From assembly GCF_010993705.1 (NCBI RefSeq), contig NZ_WOFO01000004.1, forward strand, positions 186,001-250,000: 64,000 nucleotides of DNA, written 5' to 3'. Below are positions 1 to 8,426 of the stretch, one piece after another. Numbering within the stretch: the first letter of the stretch is position 1; every line of letters starts with the position of its first letter. Source of the stretch: Cyclobacterium sp. SYSU L10401 (lineage in GTDB: Bacteria > Bacteroidota > Bacteroidia > Cytophagales > Cyclobacteriaceae). The translations under genes were made by a program, and so were the position numbers. Below the pieces are notes generated by a model that did no database searches, was not told the origin of the DNA, and was given only the letters and a program-made list of their open reading frames with translations.

Positions 1-347
1 TCAGAACTGTGGTACTCAAAATTGCTACCATAGCCCACACAAGTAACGGGACTGTCTTCAAACCTTTTTCTTACATCATCCCTTTTGGTCTGGCTCAAAT
101 GGGCCTCCACCCCATGGGCATGCTCGGTCCGCAATTCTACTCCTTTGTATCCCGTTTTTTCACAATTGCTGATCAATTCGGGTAAAGACCAGTCCTTACC
201 CCAAAGATAGGTGACCAGACCAAAATCCATCTTGGATACCTTTGGCAGGGCAACCGAGGTGGACAAGCTACCCATGGTCCCCAGAAAAAGGCTGGATAGC
301 ATGCTTTTCTTCAGGAATTCTCTTCTGTCATTTTGGTTTTCATTCAT
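1..347 (-). CDS. Sugar phosphate isomerase/epimerase, 5' part only (cut by window edge)
   Basis: The first 115 codons are open from an ATG at 347 to the window edge; the rest lies outside. The N-terminus reads MNENQNDRREFLKKSML, a Tat-like signal with a twin arginine in an RREFLKK context, followed by a short hydrophobic stretch. The mature part has MDFGLVTYLWGKDW and then GYKGVELRTEHAHGVE, the pattern of the first strands of the xylose isomerase-like TIM barrel family (AP endonuclease 2 fold), where E and H residues bind a metal. The start sits only 5 bp after the stop of the upstream hydrolase gene, so it is the fourth visible gene of the operon beginning near 4279. Exact substrate cannot be told; a periplasmic sugar or sugar-acid epimerase is the likely role. 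Confidence 0.75.
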   Translation of the reverse strand, partial: MNENQNDRREFLKKSMLSSLFLGTMGSLSTSVALPKVSKMDFGLVTYLWGKDWSLPELISNCEKTGYKGVELRTEHAHGVEAHLSQTKRDDVRKRFEDSPVTCVGYGSNFEYHSS

Positions 348-352
348 TACGC

Positions 353-1555
353 TTACCAGTTAATGTTAAATATGGAAGTGATCCCATCCTCAGGAAAAGG
401 CTGTTCTTCATTAAAGGGGTATAAAGCCTCCTGCTCCTCCACTACTACTTTTTCTTCTCTTAGCCTGCCATCTTCATACAAGGCTTTGGAGAGGTCCAAT
501 CCCAGGTACCTGGCCAGAAAAGGATAGACCGCCTGGCGTTTTTTATCGTCATAACCATGGTTATCCTCTGGGATATGAATGTTTTGTACCCTTTCTTGCC
601 GGCCTTTGAGCCCATAGATGTATTGCAGGTGAGGGTATTCTACCTGGGGTGTATTTTTGGTCCAGTCCCCACCAACAGATACCAGTAAAAGTGGCTTTGG
701 GGCTATCACTCCCGCAATTTCTACATTATTCGTTTGGAAATTTTTGGTTTTATGTATGGGCATGCCACTTTCACACACACAACCTCCAAAGAAATGTGCA
801 GAGACCATGACCACAGGTACGACCACATCAATCCTGTCGTCCACAGCAGCCAAAAGGAATGTTTGGGTAGCACCCCCGGAAGCCCCTGTTACGGCCAAGC
901 GCTCAGGGTCTGCCCCCATAGACAGGATAAAATCCACTCCCCGGATACTGTTCCACAATTGAAGTTTCAGGACTTCCCCATCTTCCCGGTGATCCCAACC
1001 CTGTTCTTTTTGCTGACCATAGCCTACGGCATCATAAGCCCAGACCATGGCGCCCATTCTGGCCATGGAAGCAAACCGCTTTTGGGCATCAGCCCGGTAA
1101 CGGCCTACATCCCCCTCCTTATCCCAATGGCCATGGGGACTCAGGATACCGGGTGCTTTACCGTCGGATTCGGCTGGCATGTACAGGCTTCCGGTGACAA
1201 ATACTCCGGGTAAACTTTCGAAAGCTACATTTTGAACTTTATACCCATCATACTCCCTGACTTCTCCCATGATGGGGTTCATCGGTCCTTTTTCAGGCAT
1301 TTTGTCCAGGCCTGTTCCTTTTAAGATTTGCTTACGAATGGCTTTGGCCCTTTTATCCCAGGCCTTTTCGCTGGTATACTCAGAGCGCATCATTTGAAGG
1401 AAACTTGCACCTTCTTCTTCTGTCCAGTGCGCCCCCACACAAAGCATATCGGATTCATCTGCCGATTGGGCTTGCAATTCACAACGCGGGCTTAGTAGTA
1501 AAATAAGAGCGAGGCCAAGCCATGCCATCGGTTGGGGATTCATTTTAATTTTCAT
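353..1555 (-). CDS. Secreted alpha/beta hydrolase, acetylxylan-esterase-like
   Basis: 400 aa. A hydrophobic signal peptide (residues ~10-30, ending near LQAQS) points to export. The body is an alpha/beta hydrolase: an oxyanion-type segment ILSPHGHWDKEG (~136-147), the nucleophile elbow GASGGATQ with Ser at the centre, and a late DNHGYDD segment carrying the probable catalytic His. The architecture resembles dienelactone-hydrolase/acetyl-xylan-esterase-like enzymes often found in Bacteroidota polysaccharide loci, which remove ester groups from plant or algal glycans. It begins 11 bp after the stop of the next hydrolase and ends 5 bp before the sugar isomerase start, so the genes are surely co-transcribed. 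Ester substrate unknown. It is homologous in fold, but not closely similar by eye, to the neighbouring hydrolase. Confidence 0.8.
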   Translation of the reverse strand: MKIKMNPQPMAWLGLALILLLSPRCELQAQSADESDMLCVGAHWTEEEGASFLQMMRSEYTSEKAWDKRAKAIRKQILKGTGLDKMPEKGPMNPIMGEVREYDGYKVQNVAFESLPGVFVTGSLYMPAESDGKAPGILSPHGHWDKEGDVGRYRADAQKRFASMARMGAMVWAYDAVGYGQQKEQGWDHREDGEVLKLQLWNSIRGVDFILSMGADPERLAVTGASGGATQTFLLAAVDDRIDVVVPVVMVSAHFFGGCVCESGMPIHKTKNFQTNNVEIAGVIAPKPLLLVSVGGDWTKNTPQVEYPHLQYIYGLKGRQERVQNIHIPEDNHGYDDKKRQAVYPFLARYLGLDLSKALYEDGRLREEKVVVEEQEALYPFNEEQPFPEDGITSIFNINW

Positions 1556-1566
1556 ATAGAATTATT

Positions 1567-2835
1567 TTAAGCTTTAAGCCATTTATCCCACCAGGAAAAG
1601 GCTTCCTGCTGCATGGGTACATCAAACTTATGCGGACCAGGGTAATAGGATGCCTTGTAATGGTTGCGGTATCCGGCTTTTTCAAAAACGCTGGCCAGGA
1701 TATTATCGGCTTTCTTCATTTCCGGAAGGGTATACAACTGATCATCCTCATCATTCAATACCAGCGTCGGAAGAGGTACCCTGAGTCCCAATATTTCTGG
1801 AAAATCAAGCTCCTCCGGCAACCTTGGAATATAAGTCATCCAGGTATGGGTATAGGATTTGTTTAAAATAAAATCTGTCCATGTACTCATGAAACCAACA
1901 CAGACAGCACATTTGATCCTATGGTCTAATCCAGCCATCATGACCGTCCGGAGTCCTCCGCCCGATAAACCTCCACAACCTACCCTTTCTTCATCCACAT
2001 CCGGCCTGGACAATAGCAAGTCCAATGCTACTTTATCTTCGGCAAAGAAAACTCCCGGCCAGGTGGTCCCTCCGCAAAAAAGCGACTTGGCCATCACATG
2101 TTCATGCCTCCCGGCCCAATCATTGTAAGCGGAGATGTGTTCGGGATTTTCAGGATCCTTGTCGTTCAGTCCTGATCTTTGGCTCTCCGGCACATCCTCC
2201 ATCCAAACCCTCCTGCTGGCAAAGGTAAACGCATCAGACACCATCACCACATAACCTCTTTTGGCGATCTCATTGGCCCATGCGGTGCCTTCATAATAGT
2301 GGTCCTGGTGTTCGCTCATCAACTCATGCTGACCCTTACCGGTTTTGGTGATTTTACGCAATCCAAAATACTTGTTGCCGCCATGGTCATGAAAGGCAAG
2401 AATGGCAGGTAATTTACCAGAAGCGCCTTCCGGTTTAAGCACCAGGGCACGGGTGGGTCTGCCGTAAGGAAGCTGCCAGGAAACAGATTCAATTTCCAGG
2501 CCATCATACACATGAGAATCGTGAATTTTCACCTCCGGGAGCGGTCCCAAATCAGGAATACCCAACCGTTCCCTGGCTTTTTCAAGGGCCAGTTCCCTCC
2601 ATTGATCCACATCCCTGAAAGCGGCATTCCGAAATGAGAATTTCGGTAGGGAATCTTTCATCAGACCATCCACCCAGGGCCCATAGGGACCGATGATGCT
2701 TTTATCATTTGTAGTCATTTCTGTGTATTTATTTGAACTACCAAGCGAAAGAGCCTCTGGTACCGGTATGCCAGAGGCCAGGCCAAATCCTGCCAATCCG
2801 GCCTGTTTGATAAACGATCTCCTGTTGTTTTCCAT
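1567..2835 (-). CDS. Tat-exported alpha/beta hydrolase (dienelactone hydrolase / acetyl esterase family)
   Basis: 422 aa. The N-terminus MENNRRSFIKQAGLAGFG is a textbook Tat signal (RRSFIK plus hydrophobic run). The catalytic region has LAFHDHGGNKYFG (oxyanion side, ~145-157), GGLSGGGLRT (nucleophile elbow with Ser) and GPHKFD near the C-terminus (probable catalytic His); DDEDDQLY supplies an acidic candidate. This is the second exported hydrolase in the operon, next to a first one of the same fold, which suggests that the operon handles an esterified carbohydrate. It lies 31 bp after the Gfo/Idh/MocA gene. The natural ester is not identifiable from sequence. Confidence 0.8.
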   Translation of the reverse strand: MENNRRSFIKQAGLAGFGLASGIPVPEALSLGSSNKYTEMTTNDKSIIGPYGPWVDGLMKDSLPKFSFRNAAFRDVDQWRELALEKARERLGIPDLGPLPEVKIHDSHVYDGLEIESVSWQLPYGRPTRALVLKPEGASGKLPAILAFHDHGGNKYFGLRKITKTGKGQHELMSEHQDHYYEGTAWANEIAKRGYVVMVSDAFTFASRRVWMEDVPESQRSGLNDKDPENPEHISAYNDWAGRHEHVMAKSLFCGGTTWPGVFFAEDKVALDLLLSRPDVDEERVGCGGLSGGGLRTVMMAGLDHRIKCAVCVGFMSTWTDFILNKSYTHTWMTYIPRLPEELDFPEILGLRVPLPTLVLNDEDDQLYTLPEMKKADNILASVFEKAGYRNHYKASYYPGPHKFDVPMQQEAFSWWDKWLKA

Positions 2836-2866
2836 GAGTTTAAATTTGGTAAAGCAGCCGGAAGGT

Positions 2867-4279
2867 TTATTGCGCCATTTCCAGTGCTTTGGTGGTTACA
2901 TAATATTTTGCCAACATGTTTGGTACTTCCCAATCGGGCAATTTACCGTCTGTCAGGTATTCGATGTATCGCTCTGTAACTTCTCTGAAGTGGTCTTCGT
3001 GGCTGGTCCTGAAAGCCTCCGGGATCTCTATGCGCCAGGCGGACTTACCGGCTACCTTTGCCACTCCCAAACCTTCATATTTTGCTGACAGTTTCTCCAC
3101 CTGATCCTGAAGGGTTTCTTCAAAATCCTCCAAATCCACGCCCTCTACCGGCTCAATGTACAGTTCTGTTATGTAATTTTCTTCCGCATCCTGCCGAATC
3201 ACCAAATTGGATTTGCTACCGCGCATGATAGAATAATGGGTGTCTGCTGAACCTTCAGGAGCTACATAGTTCCAGATAACAGATACCTTGGCATGTACAT
3301 CATTGATCTTATAATTGATCTCTCCGTTACCATAGACCTTTAAAATATCGTCTTCAACTACTGATCCCAAATAATCAGGGTACTCGTTTAAACCCGTAGA
3401 CCGGGCAAATTGATCCAGCGTCAGGTCAGTGGTCCACCTTCTGGCATTGATCATCTCGATATCGTTTTCATAATCGATGATTTCTCCGGGAAAACTTTCC
3501 CATTGAACCAAATCAACCAGGTGGGTGGTTACATCAACAATACCGTTACCTTGCTGGCTCACATCATAAAACCAGGCAGGCCTTATCAAGGGACTGCCGG
3601 ATACCTGCTTGTAAAAATGGTGCACGCTTTCTTTGGTGATGGCCGGATCTTCCAGGCTTCCTGTCACCAGTTCCCCAAACACCTCAGGGATCATGGAAAA
3701 CTCCCTTTGCATAATGGTGGATATTTCAAACCTTTCAGTCATGATATCGAAAAGCAACACATCGTTTTGTTTGGCCAGGTCAAACGATTCTTTGAGCATT
3801 TCAAAGCCCGCAACATCAATGGCCATGGGTTTATCTGCCAACACATGAAGGCCAGCTTCTACAGTGGCCTTGATATTGGCCGTCTTCTCCTGGTTGTTTC
3901 CTGCAGTAACCATCACATTACCCTTCTTTTCCCTGAGCATTTTTTCCAGAAAATCATCCCCTTTGTATACCTCCAGCTCCCAGCTGGTAGGATCATCCGT
4001 ACGGGTATTGTAATTTTCTATGGCCTGCAGGTAGGCCTTCAATTCCGGGCCATCGGGCGCATAAACATGAACTTTTGGATCCACCTGATCATACATGGAC
4101 TTTTTTACAAGGTGGGCATGAAAATGCCCCGGATCCAGGGTAAGCAGTTTGATTTCGTTCTTTTCTCCGGTAAAGGTTGTTTTCACTTCTTCCTCCTCCA
4201 TTTTTTCGTTGGAACATGACACGCCTAAAAGTAAAATTGATGCAGCCACAGGTGACCAAAATTTACTATTGATTTTCAT
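2867..4279 (-). CDS. Gfo/Idh/MocA-family oxidoreductase, lipoprotein
   Basis: 470 aa. The start gives a lipoprotein signal ending LLLGVSCSNE (lipobox Cys ~22), so the protein is probably anchored in the periplasm or outer membrane. The NAD(P)-binding half carries MVTAGNNQEKTANIKATVE and LHVLADKPMAID, where DKP corresponds to the (E/D)KP motif of the family; the C-terminal half fits the putative oxidoreductase C-terminal domain. Such exported Gfo/Idh/MocA proteins typically act on sugars or sugar acids. It is the first gene of a minus-strand operon and diverges from the LacI-type regulator across a 261-bp gap that holds a palindromic operator candidate. The substrate is unknown. Confidence 0.85.
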   Translation of the reverse strand: MKINSKFWSPVAASILLLGVSCSNEKMEEEEVKTTFTGEKNEIKLLTLDPGHFHAHLVKKSMYDQVDPKVHVYAPDGPELKAYLQAIENYNTRTDDPTSWELEVYKGDDFLEKMLREKKGNVMVTAGNNQEKTANIKATVEAGLHVLADKPMAIDVAGFEMLKESFDLAKQNDVLLFDIMTERFEISTIMQREFSMIPEVFGELVTGSLEDPAITKESVHHFYKQVSGSPLIRPAWFYDVSQQGNGIVDVTTHLVDLVQWESFPGEIIDYENDIEMINARRWTTDLTLDQFARSTGLNEYPDYLGSVVEDDILKVYGNGEINYKINDVHAKVSVIWNYVAPEGSADTHYSIMRGSKSNLVIRQDAEENYITELYIEPVEGVDLEDFEETLQDQVEKLSAKYEGLGVAKVAGKSAWRIEIPEAFRTSHEDHFREVTERYIEYLTDGKLPDWEVPNMLAKYYVTTKALEMAQ

Positions 4280-4343
4280 ATGAATAAATTTATTAATTGG
4301 ATAATAATTAGTTAAATTATTTAAATACGATATTTAAAATTGT

Positions 4344-4374
4344 TTTGATTGATACAGGACTTGGCATACTTCTG
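4344..4374 (+). promoter_or_regulatory. Possible Bacteroidota-type promoter for the LacI-family gene
   Basis: TTTG at 4344-4347 and TACTTCTG at 4367-4374 are separated by 19 bp. This matches the Bacteroidota sigma-A pattern TTTG / TAnnTTTG with one mismatch. It points toward the regulator gene at 4541 and lies just upstream of the palindrome at 4447-4458. The region is AT-rich, so a chance match is possible. Confidence 0.3.
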
Positions 4375-4446
4375 ATATTAGGTCCTGATGGAACAACAAG
4401 GAATTAAATATAAAGAATAAAGCAAAAGAATAAAACATATATTAGC

Positions 4447-4458
4447 GCAATCGATTGC
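4447..4458. promoter_or_regulatory. LacI-family operator candidate (12-bp perfect palindrome)
   Basis: GCAATCGATTGC is a perfect inverted repeat with a central CG, the symmetry typical of LacI/GalR-family operators. It lies between the divergent oxidoreductase operon (start 4279) and the LacI-type gene (start 4541), downstream of a possible promoter for the latter. I infer that the adjacent regulator binds here, repressing itself and perhaps the oxidoreductase/hydrolase operon. I did not see a second copy upstream of uxaB or the xylose operon. Confidence 0.5.
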
Positions 4459-4540
4459 ATTTGCTGGAATATTTCCTTATCATTCATTTTAAATGGCCCG
4501 AAAGCCATGGTGGCCAATATTCTGTTTCCATAACAACTAA

Positions 4541-5566
4541 ATGAGAAAGAAAGAAAAAATCACCATTCATGATATTGCTTTGGAAATTGGTGTTACCGCC
4601 TCTACCGTATCCAGGGCCCTGAACAACCACCCCAGGATCAGTGAGACAACGAAGAAAATGGTGTTGGATGCAGCGAAGGCCATCAATTATAAACCCAATA
4701 GGATAGCGGCCGCTCTACGCCATGGTAAAAGCAAGTTGATTGGTATCATTGTACCTACGATCAACAGGAATTTCTTTTCCTCCATAGTCCGCGGCATTGA
4801 GGAACATGCCAATGCCCTCGATTATAAAGTGATGATCAGCCAGTCCTACGATGATTACAATAAAGAAGTAGAAACCATAGAGGCCCTTCTGGATGCCAGG
4901 GTAGATGGAATCATGGTTTCCTTAGGGAAAAACACCCATACTTTCGAGCATTTTGAAGCCGTACTGCAAAAAGGGATCCCCCTGGTATTTTTTGACCGAA
5001 CCACAGATGAACTGAAAGCCAATCAGGTGATCATCAACGATTACCTGTCTGCGTATCAGGCTACTACCCACCTGATCGAACAGGGTTACCGGCACATTGC
5101 CCATTTTACCAGCCATATGAAAATCAGAATTTATCAGGAAAGGCTTAGAGGATATGAGCAAGCCCTTATTGACAATGGTATAAATTTTGATCCAAGATTA
5201 GTAGTTGAAAGCAACATGCAATTGGATGGTGGGCAAAAGAGCACCCTCCAACTGCTGGATAATAACCTGGGATTCGATGCCATTTTTTCTGCCAGTGATT
5301 ATGCCATCGTAGGAGCTTTGCAGGAATTGAAACGAATCAATGTAAAAATTCCACAGGAGGTAGGCTTGGTCGGTTTCAGTAACGAGCCTTTCACTGCCTT
5401 TACTGAGCCTACGCTCAGTACTGTGGATCAAAAAGCCATTGATATGGGACAAAGTGCCGCGGCATTGTTTTTCGAAATGATTAATGCGGACCAGAGAAAC
5501 AAGCCTAAAGTAAAAAAAGTCCTGGATGCCAACCTGATTATCAGGGACTCTTCCCGGAGATTGTAA
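4541..5566 (+). CDS. LacI/GalR-family transcriptional regulator
   Basis: 341 aa. The N-terminal helix-turn-helix reads TIHDIALEIGVTASTVSRAL (residues ~8-27) followed by the hinge helix region NRIAAALRHGKS. The remainder is a periplasmic-binding-protein-like effector domain: IGIIVPTINRNFFSSIVRGI, DGIMVSLG, FDAIFSASDYAIVGALQEL and VGLVGFSNEPF. The gene is 41 bp upstream of uxaB on the same strand and diverges from the oxidoreductase/hydrolase operon. Its likely effector is a sugar, sugar acid or phosphate ester from the pathway these neighbours serve; uronate-derived compounds are plausible because of uxaB. Length and domain order are normal for the family. Confidence 0.93.
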   Translation: MRKKEKITIHDIALEIGVTASTVSRALNNHPRISETTKKMVLDAAKAINYKPNRIAAALRHGKSKLIGIIVPTINRNFFSSIVRGIEEHANALDYKVMISQSYDDYNKEVETIEALLDARVDGIMVSLGKNTHTFEHFEAVLQKGIPLVFFDRTTDELKANQVIINDYLSAYQATTHLIEQGYRHIAHFTSHMKIRIYQERLRGYEQALIDNGINFDPRLVVESNMQLDGGQKSTLQLLDNNLGFDAIFSASDYAIVGALQELKRINVKIPQEVGLVGFSNEPFTAFTEPTLSTVDQKAIDMGQSAAALFFEMINADQRNKPKVKKVLDANLIIRDSSRRL

Positions 5567-5607
5567 TGCGCAAAAATAATAACCCTAATTAGTCTATATA
5601 GTAAAAA

Positions 5608-7023
5608 ATGAAACCATTAAACAGAAAAAACACAGCGAATACAGCTACAAGACCCTTGAAAATTGTTCAATTCGGAACAGGAAACTTTTTAAGGGGGTTT
5701 GCGGATTGGATGGTACAAGTTCTCAATGATCAAACTGGATTTAACGGGGACATACAAATGGTGCAGGTACACAGTAGAAAACCTGCCCGGGGAATCAATG
5801 AACAGGAAGGCCTTTATCATCTGATTGTCAGGGGTTTTTACAAAGGAAAAACCGTAGAGGAAAATCAATTGATCAGTTGTGTGAGAGGTGCCATTAATCC
5901 ATACATCGACTACAAGGCTTTTCTGGAGCTGGCAAATAGTCCGGAACTGACCTTTATTTTCTCCAATACCACGGAGGCCGGTATCTATTTTGAGGAAAAA
6001 GACAAAGACTGGACCATTACTCCCGAATCCTTTCCGGGAAAACTCACTGCGCTACTCTTTCAGCGATTCAGGCATTTTGATGGAGATCCTGAAAAAGGCC
6101 TGTTCATTTTGCCTTGTGAATTGGTGGAAAACAATGGCCAAAAACTAAAGGAAAATATCCTGCGCTATGTGGATCTATGGAATTTGCCAGGCACCTTTGA
6201 AGACTGGCTGGTCAAACACAACACCTTCTGCAATACACTGGTAGATAGAATAGTACCTGGTTTTCCACTGGATGCTGCCAATAAAATACAAGAAAGCCTG
6301 GGCTACAGGGATGAACAAATGGTAATGGCCGAACCCTTTCATTTCTGGGCCATTGAAGGCACCGAAGAGCTGGCAGAGAAATTTCCGGCAGACAAACTCG
6401 GGCTTAATGTGAAATTCGTCTCTGATCTTTCACCTTTCAGGACCAGGAAAGTTCGGATATTGAATGGGGCACATACCTGTTTGGTACCCGTTGCCTATCT
6501 CAAAGGTATTCGATTGGTAAAAGAAGCCATGGATGATGGCGAAACAAGCGATTTTATCGAAAAAACCATTTTTGAAGAAATCATTCCTTCCGTGGATTTA
6601 CCGGAGGATATCCTGAAGCCTTTTGCTGAAGCGGTTTTGGACCGGTTTAGAAATCCATTTATCAAGCATAAGCTCAGTGATATTTCCCTAAACTCCATTT
6701 CCAAATGGAAAGTCAGGGTACTTCCTTCCTTGCTGGATTACATTAAAAAAGAAAACCAGTTGCCAAAACACCTTTGCGAAGCCTTTGCAGCTTTGATTGT
6801 TTTTTACAGGGGACATTATAAGGGGGAAGCCATTCCATTAAAAGACAAGCAGGAAATCCTGCATTATTTTGACCAACTCTGGAAAATCAAGCCCACGGAA
6901 GAGGTGGTAAGCAGTGTGCTTTCAAAAATTGAATTCTGGGACCAGGACCTCAACCTTATTCCAGGTCTGAGTCAGGCCCTGATAAAAGAAGTGACCTTGC
7001 TGTTGGAACAAGAAAAAAGGTAA
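5608..7023 (+). CDS. uxaB: Tagaturonate reductase (altronate oxidoreductase)
   Basis: 471 aa, near the usual size of UxaB (~480). It begins with a mannitol-dehydrogenase-family Rossmann segment, VQFGTGNFLRGFADWMV (~21-37). Later segments FIFSNTTEAGI, LPCELVENNG, VDRIVPGFP and LRKVRILNGAHT-like RKVRILNGAHTCLVP fit the polyol/altronate dehydrogenase family, in which the Lys of KxxxxNGxH is catalytic. The enzyme reduces D-tagaturonate to D-altronate in cytoplasmic galacturonate breakdown. It follows the LacI-type regulator directly and is closed by a strong terminator at 7022-7056. Other uronate genes (uxaC, uxaA, kdgK, kdgA) are not in this window, so they must lie elsewhere. A related mannitol/fructuronate dehydrogenase is the main alternative. 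Confidence 0.88.
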   Translation: MKPLNRKNTANTATRPLKIVQFGTGNFLRGFADWMVQVLNDQTGFNGDIQMVQVHSRKPARGINEQEGLYHLIVRGFYKGKTVEENQLISCVRGAINPYIDYKAFLELANSPELTFIFSNTTEAGIYFEEKDKDWTITPESFPGKLTALLFQRFRHFDGDPEKGLFILPCELVENNGQKLKENILRYVDLWNLPGTFEDWLVKHNTFCNTLVDRIVPGFPLDAANKIQESLGYRDEQMVMAEPFHFWAIEGTEELAEKFPADKLGLNVKFVSDLSPFRTRKVRILNGAHTCLVPVAYLKGIRLVKEAMDDGETSDFIEKTIFEEIIPSVDLPEDILKPFAEAVLDRFRNPFIKHKLSDISLNSISKWKVRVLPSLLDYIKKENQLPKHLCEAFAALIVFYRGHYKGEAIPLKDKQEILHYFDQLWKIKPTEEVVSSVLSKIEFWDQDLNLIPGLSQALIKEVTLLLEQEKR

Positions 7024-7056
7024 AAAAAAGGCTTTGAGTTTCAAAGCCTTTTTTTT
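7022..7056. terminator. Bidirectional rho-independent terminator between uxaB and xylA
   Basis: Arms GGCTTTGA and TCAAAGCC with a 3-base loop are flanked by runs of A on the left and T on the right, so the hairpin can end transcription from both convergent genes. Confidence 0.85.
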
Positions 7057-7066
7057 CGAGAAATCA

Positions 7067-8380
7067 TCAGATGTATTGATTCAGGATATTTTCATACATC
7101 TCCTGTTTACCGCTGATCATTTCAGGTTCACCGATGCTGACGGCATGGTCTCTCAAGGCCTCAAGTCCCAGCTTACCGGTTTCAAAATCCTTCCCTTTTC
7201 CGCTATCGAAGGAGCTGTACCTCCTTTTTCTCAAGAGCTGATAATCGGATTTTTCCATGATATCGTTGGCAATAATCAGGCTTCTGGCGAAGGCATCCAT
7301 ACTGCCCACATGAGCATGAAATAAATCTTCCAGATCTGTAGAGTTTCTTCTGAGTTTCGCATCAAAATTCACCCCTCCGGTAGTAAAACCAGGTCCTTGC
7401 AGAAGCACCAGCATGGACTCTGTCAGTTCCTGTAAATTGATGGCAAACTGATCGGTATCCCAACCATTTTGGTAATCTCCCCGGTTTGCATCAATGCTGC
7501 CCAGCAAGCCGGCATCTTGGGCCACCTGTAATTCATGTTGGAAAGTATGTCCGGCCAGGGTGGCATGATTCACTTCCAGGTTAAGTTTGAAATCCTTATC
7601 CAGGCCAAAATGTCTCAAAAATCCAATGACCGTGGCGGCATCATAGTCGTACTGATGCTTGGTAGGCTCCATGGGTTTCGGCTCGATCAGGAAGGTGCCT
7701 TTAAAGCCCTGTTTCCTGCCATAATCTCTGGCCATGCTGAGAAACTGTGCCAAATGCTCGGTTTCCCTTTTCATGTCTGTATTCAACAGGGACATGTATC
7801 CTTCTCTTCCGCCCCAGAAAACGTAATTCTCACCACCCAGGGCAATGGTAGCATCAATGGCATTTTTTACCTGTGTGGCCGCCCGGCTTACCACATTGAA
7901 ATCGGGGTTGGTAGCTGCCCCGTTCATGTAGCGGGGATGGCTGAATACATTGGCAGTACCCCACAGTAATTTGATGCCGGTTTCCTTTTGTTTTTGCCTG
8001 GCATAATCTACAATGGACTGCATGTGCTTTTCATAGGTAGCCAGGTCTTCTCCCTCGTCGATCAGATCCACATCATGAAAACAATAAAAGGGGGCTCCTA
8101 TTTTACCAATAAATTCAAAAGCTGCATCCATTTTATCCCTGGCCCGTTGGATAGGATCTGAAGCCTTATCCCATTCCCTGATGAGTGTGCCGGGACCGAA
8201 CGGATCATTGCCGGTGCCGCAGAAGCTGTGCCAATAGGCTATGGCAAAGCGAAAGTGATCTTTCATGCTTTTTCCACCAATGATTCGGTTTTCGTCATAA
8301 AACCTGAATGCCAAAGGGTTTTTTGAATCCCTGCCTTCAAATTTGATTTTATCGATTTTTGGGAAAAATGATTTTGACAT
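7067..8380 (-). CDS. xylA: Xylose isomerase
   Basis: 437 aa, the usual length of class II xylose isomerases. It shows the family signatures [12 protein letters not shown]-type segment ([13 protein letters not shown], ~99-111, catalytic His and Asp), VFWGGREGY (~188-196) and [18 protein letters not shown] (~231-248, metal-binding Glu and Lys). The enzyme converts D-xylose to D-xylulose in the cytoplasm using two divalent metal ions. It is the last gene of the operon symporter-xylB-xylA, 46 bp after xylB, and ends at a terminator shared with uxaB. Nothing is missing in the catalytic residues I can see. Confidence 0.96.
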   Translation of the reverse strand: MSKSFFPKIDKIKFEGRDSKNPLAFRFYDENRIIGGKSMKDHFRFAIAYWHSFCGTGNDPFGPGTLIREWDKASDPIQRARDKMDAAFEFIGKIGAPFYCFHDVDLIDEGEDLATYEKHMQSIVDYARQKQKETGIKLLWGTANVFSHPRYMNGAATNPDFNVVSRAATQVKNAIDATIALGGENYVFWGGREGYMSLLNTDMKRETEHLAQFLSMARDYGRKQGFKGTFLIEPKPMEPTKHQYDYDAATVIGFLRHFGLDKDFKLNLEVNHATLAGHTFQHELQVAQDAGLLGSIDANRGDYQNGWDTDQFAINLQELTESMLVLLQGPGFTTGGVNFDAKLRRNSTDLEDLFHAHVGSMDAFARSLIIANDIMEKSDYQLLRKRRYSSFDSGKGKDFETGKLGLEALRDHAVSIGEPEMISGKQEMYENILNQYI

Positions 8381-8426
8381 ATTATTTTGTATTTAGGTAT
8401 TTAAAATAACTTTTGGTTTCTACTAT

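Noticed and set aside
3410-4219. 269-codon plus-strand frame across the oxidoreductase gene
   Set aside because: Antisense to a clear Gfo/Idh/MocA protein and without recognisable domain.
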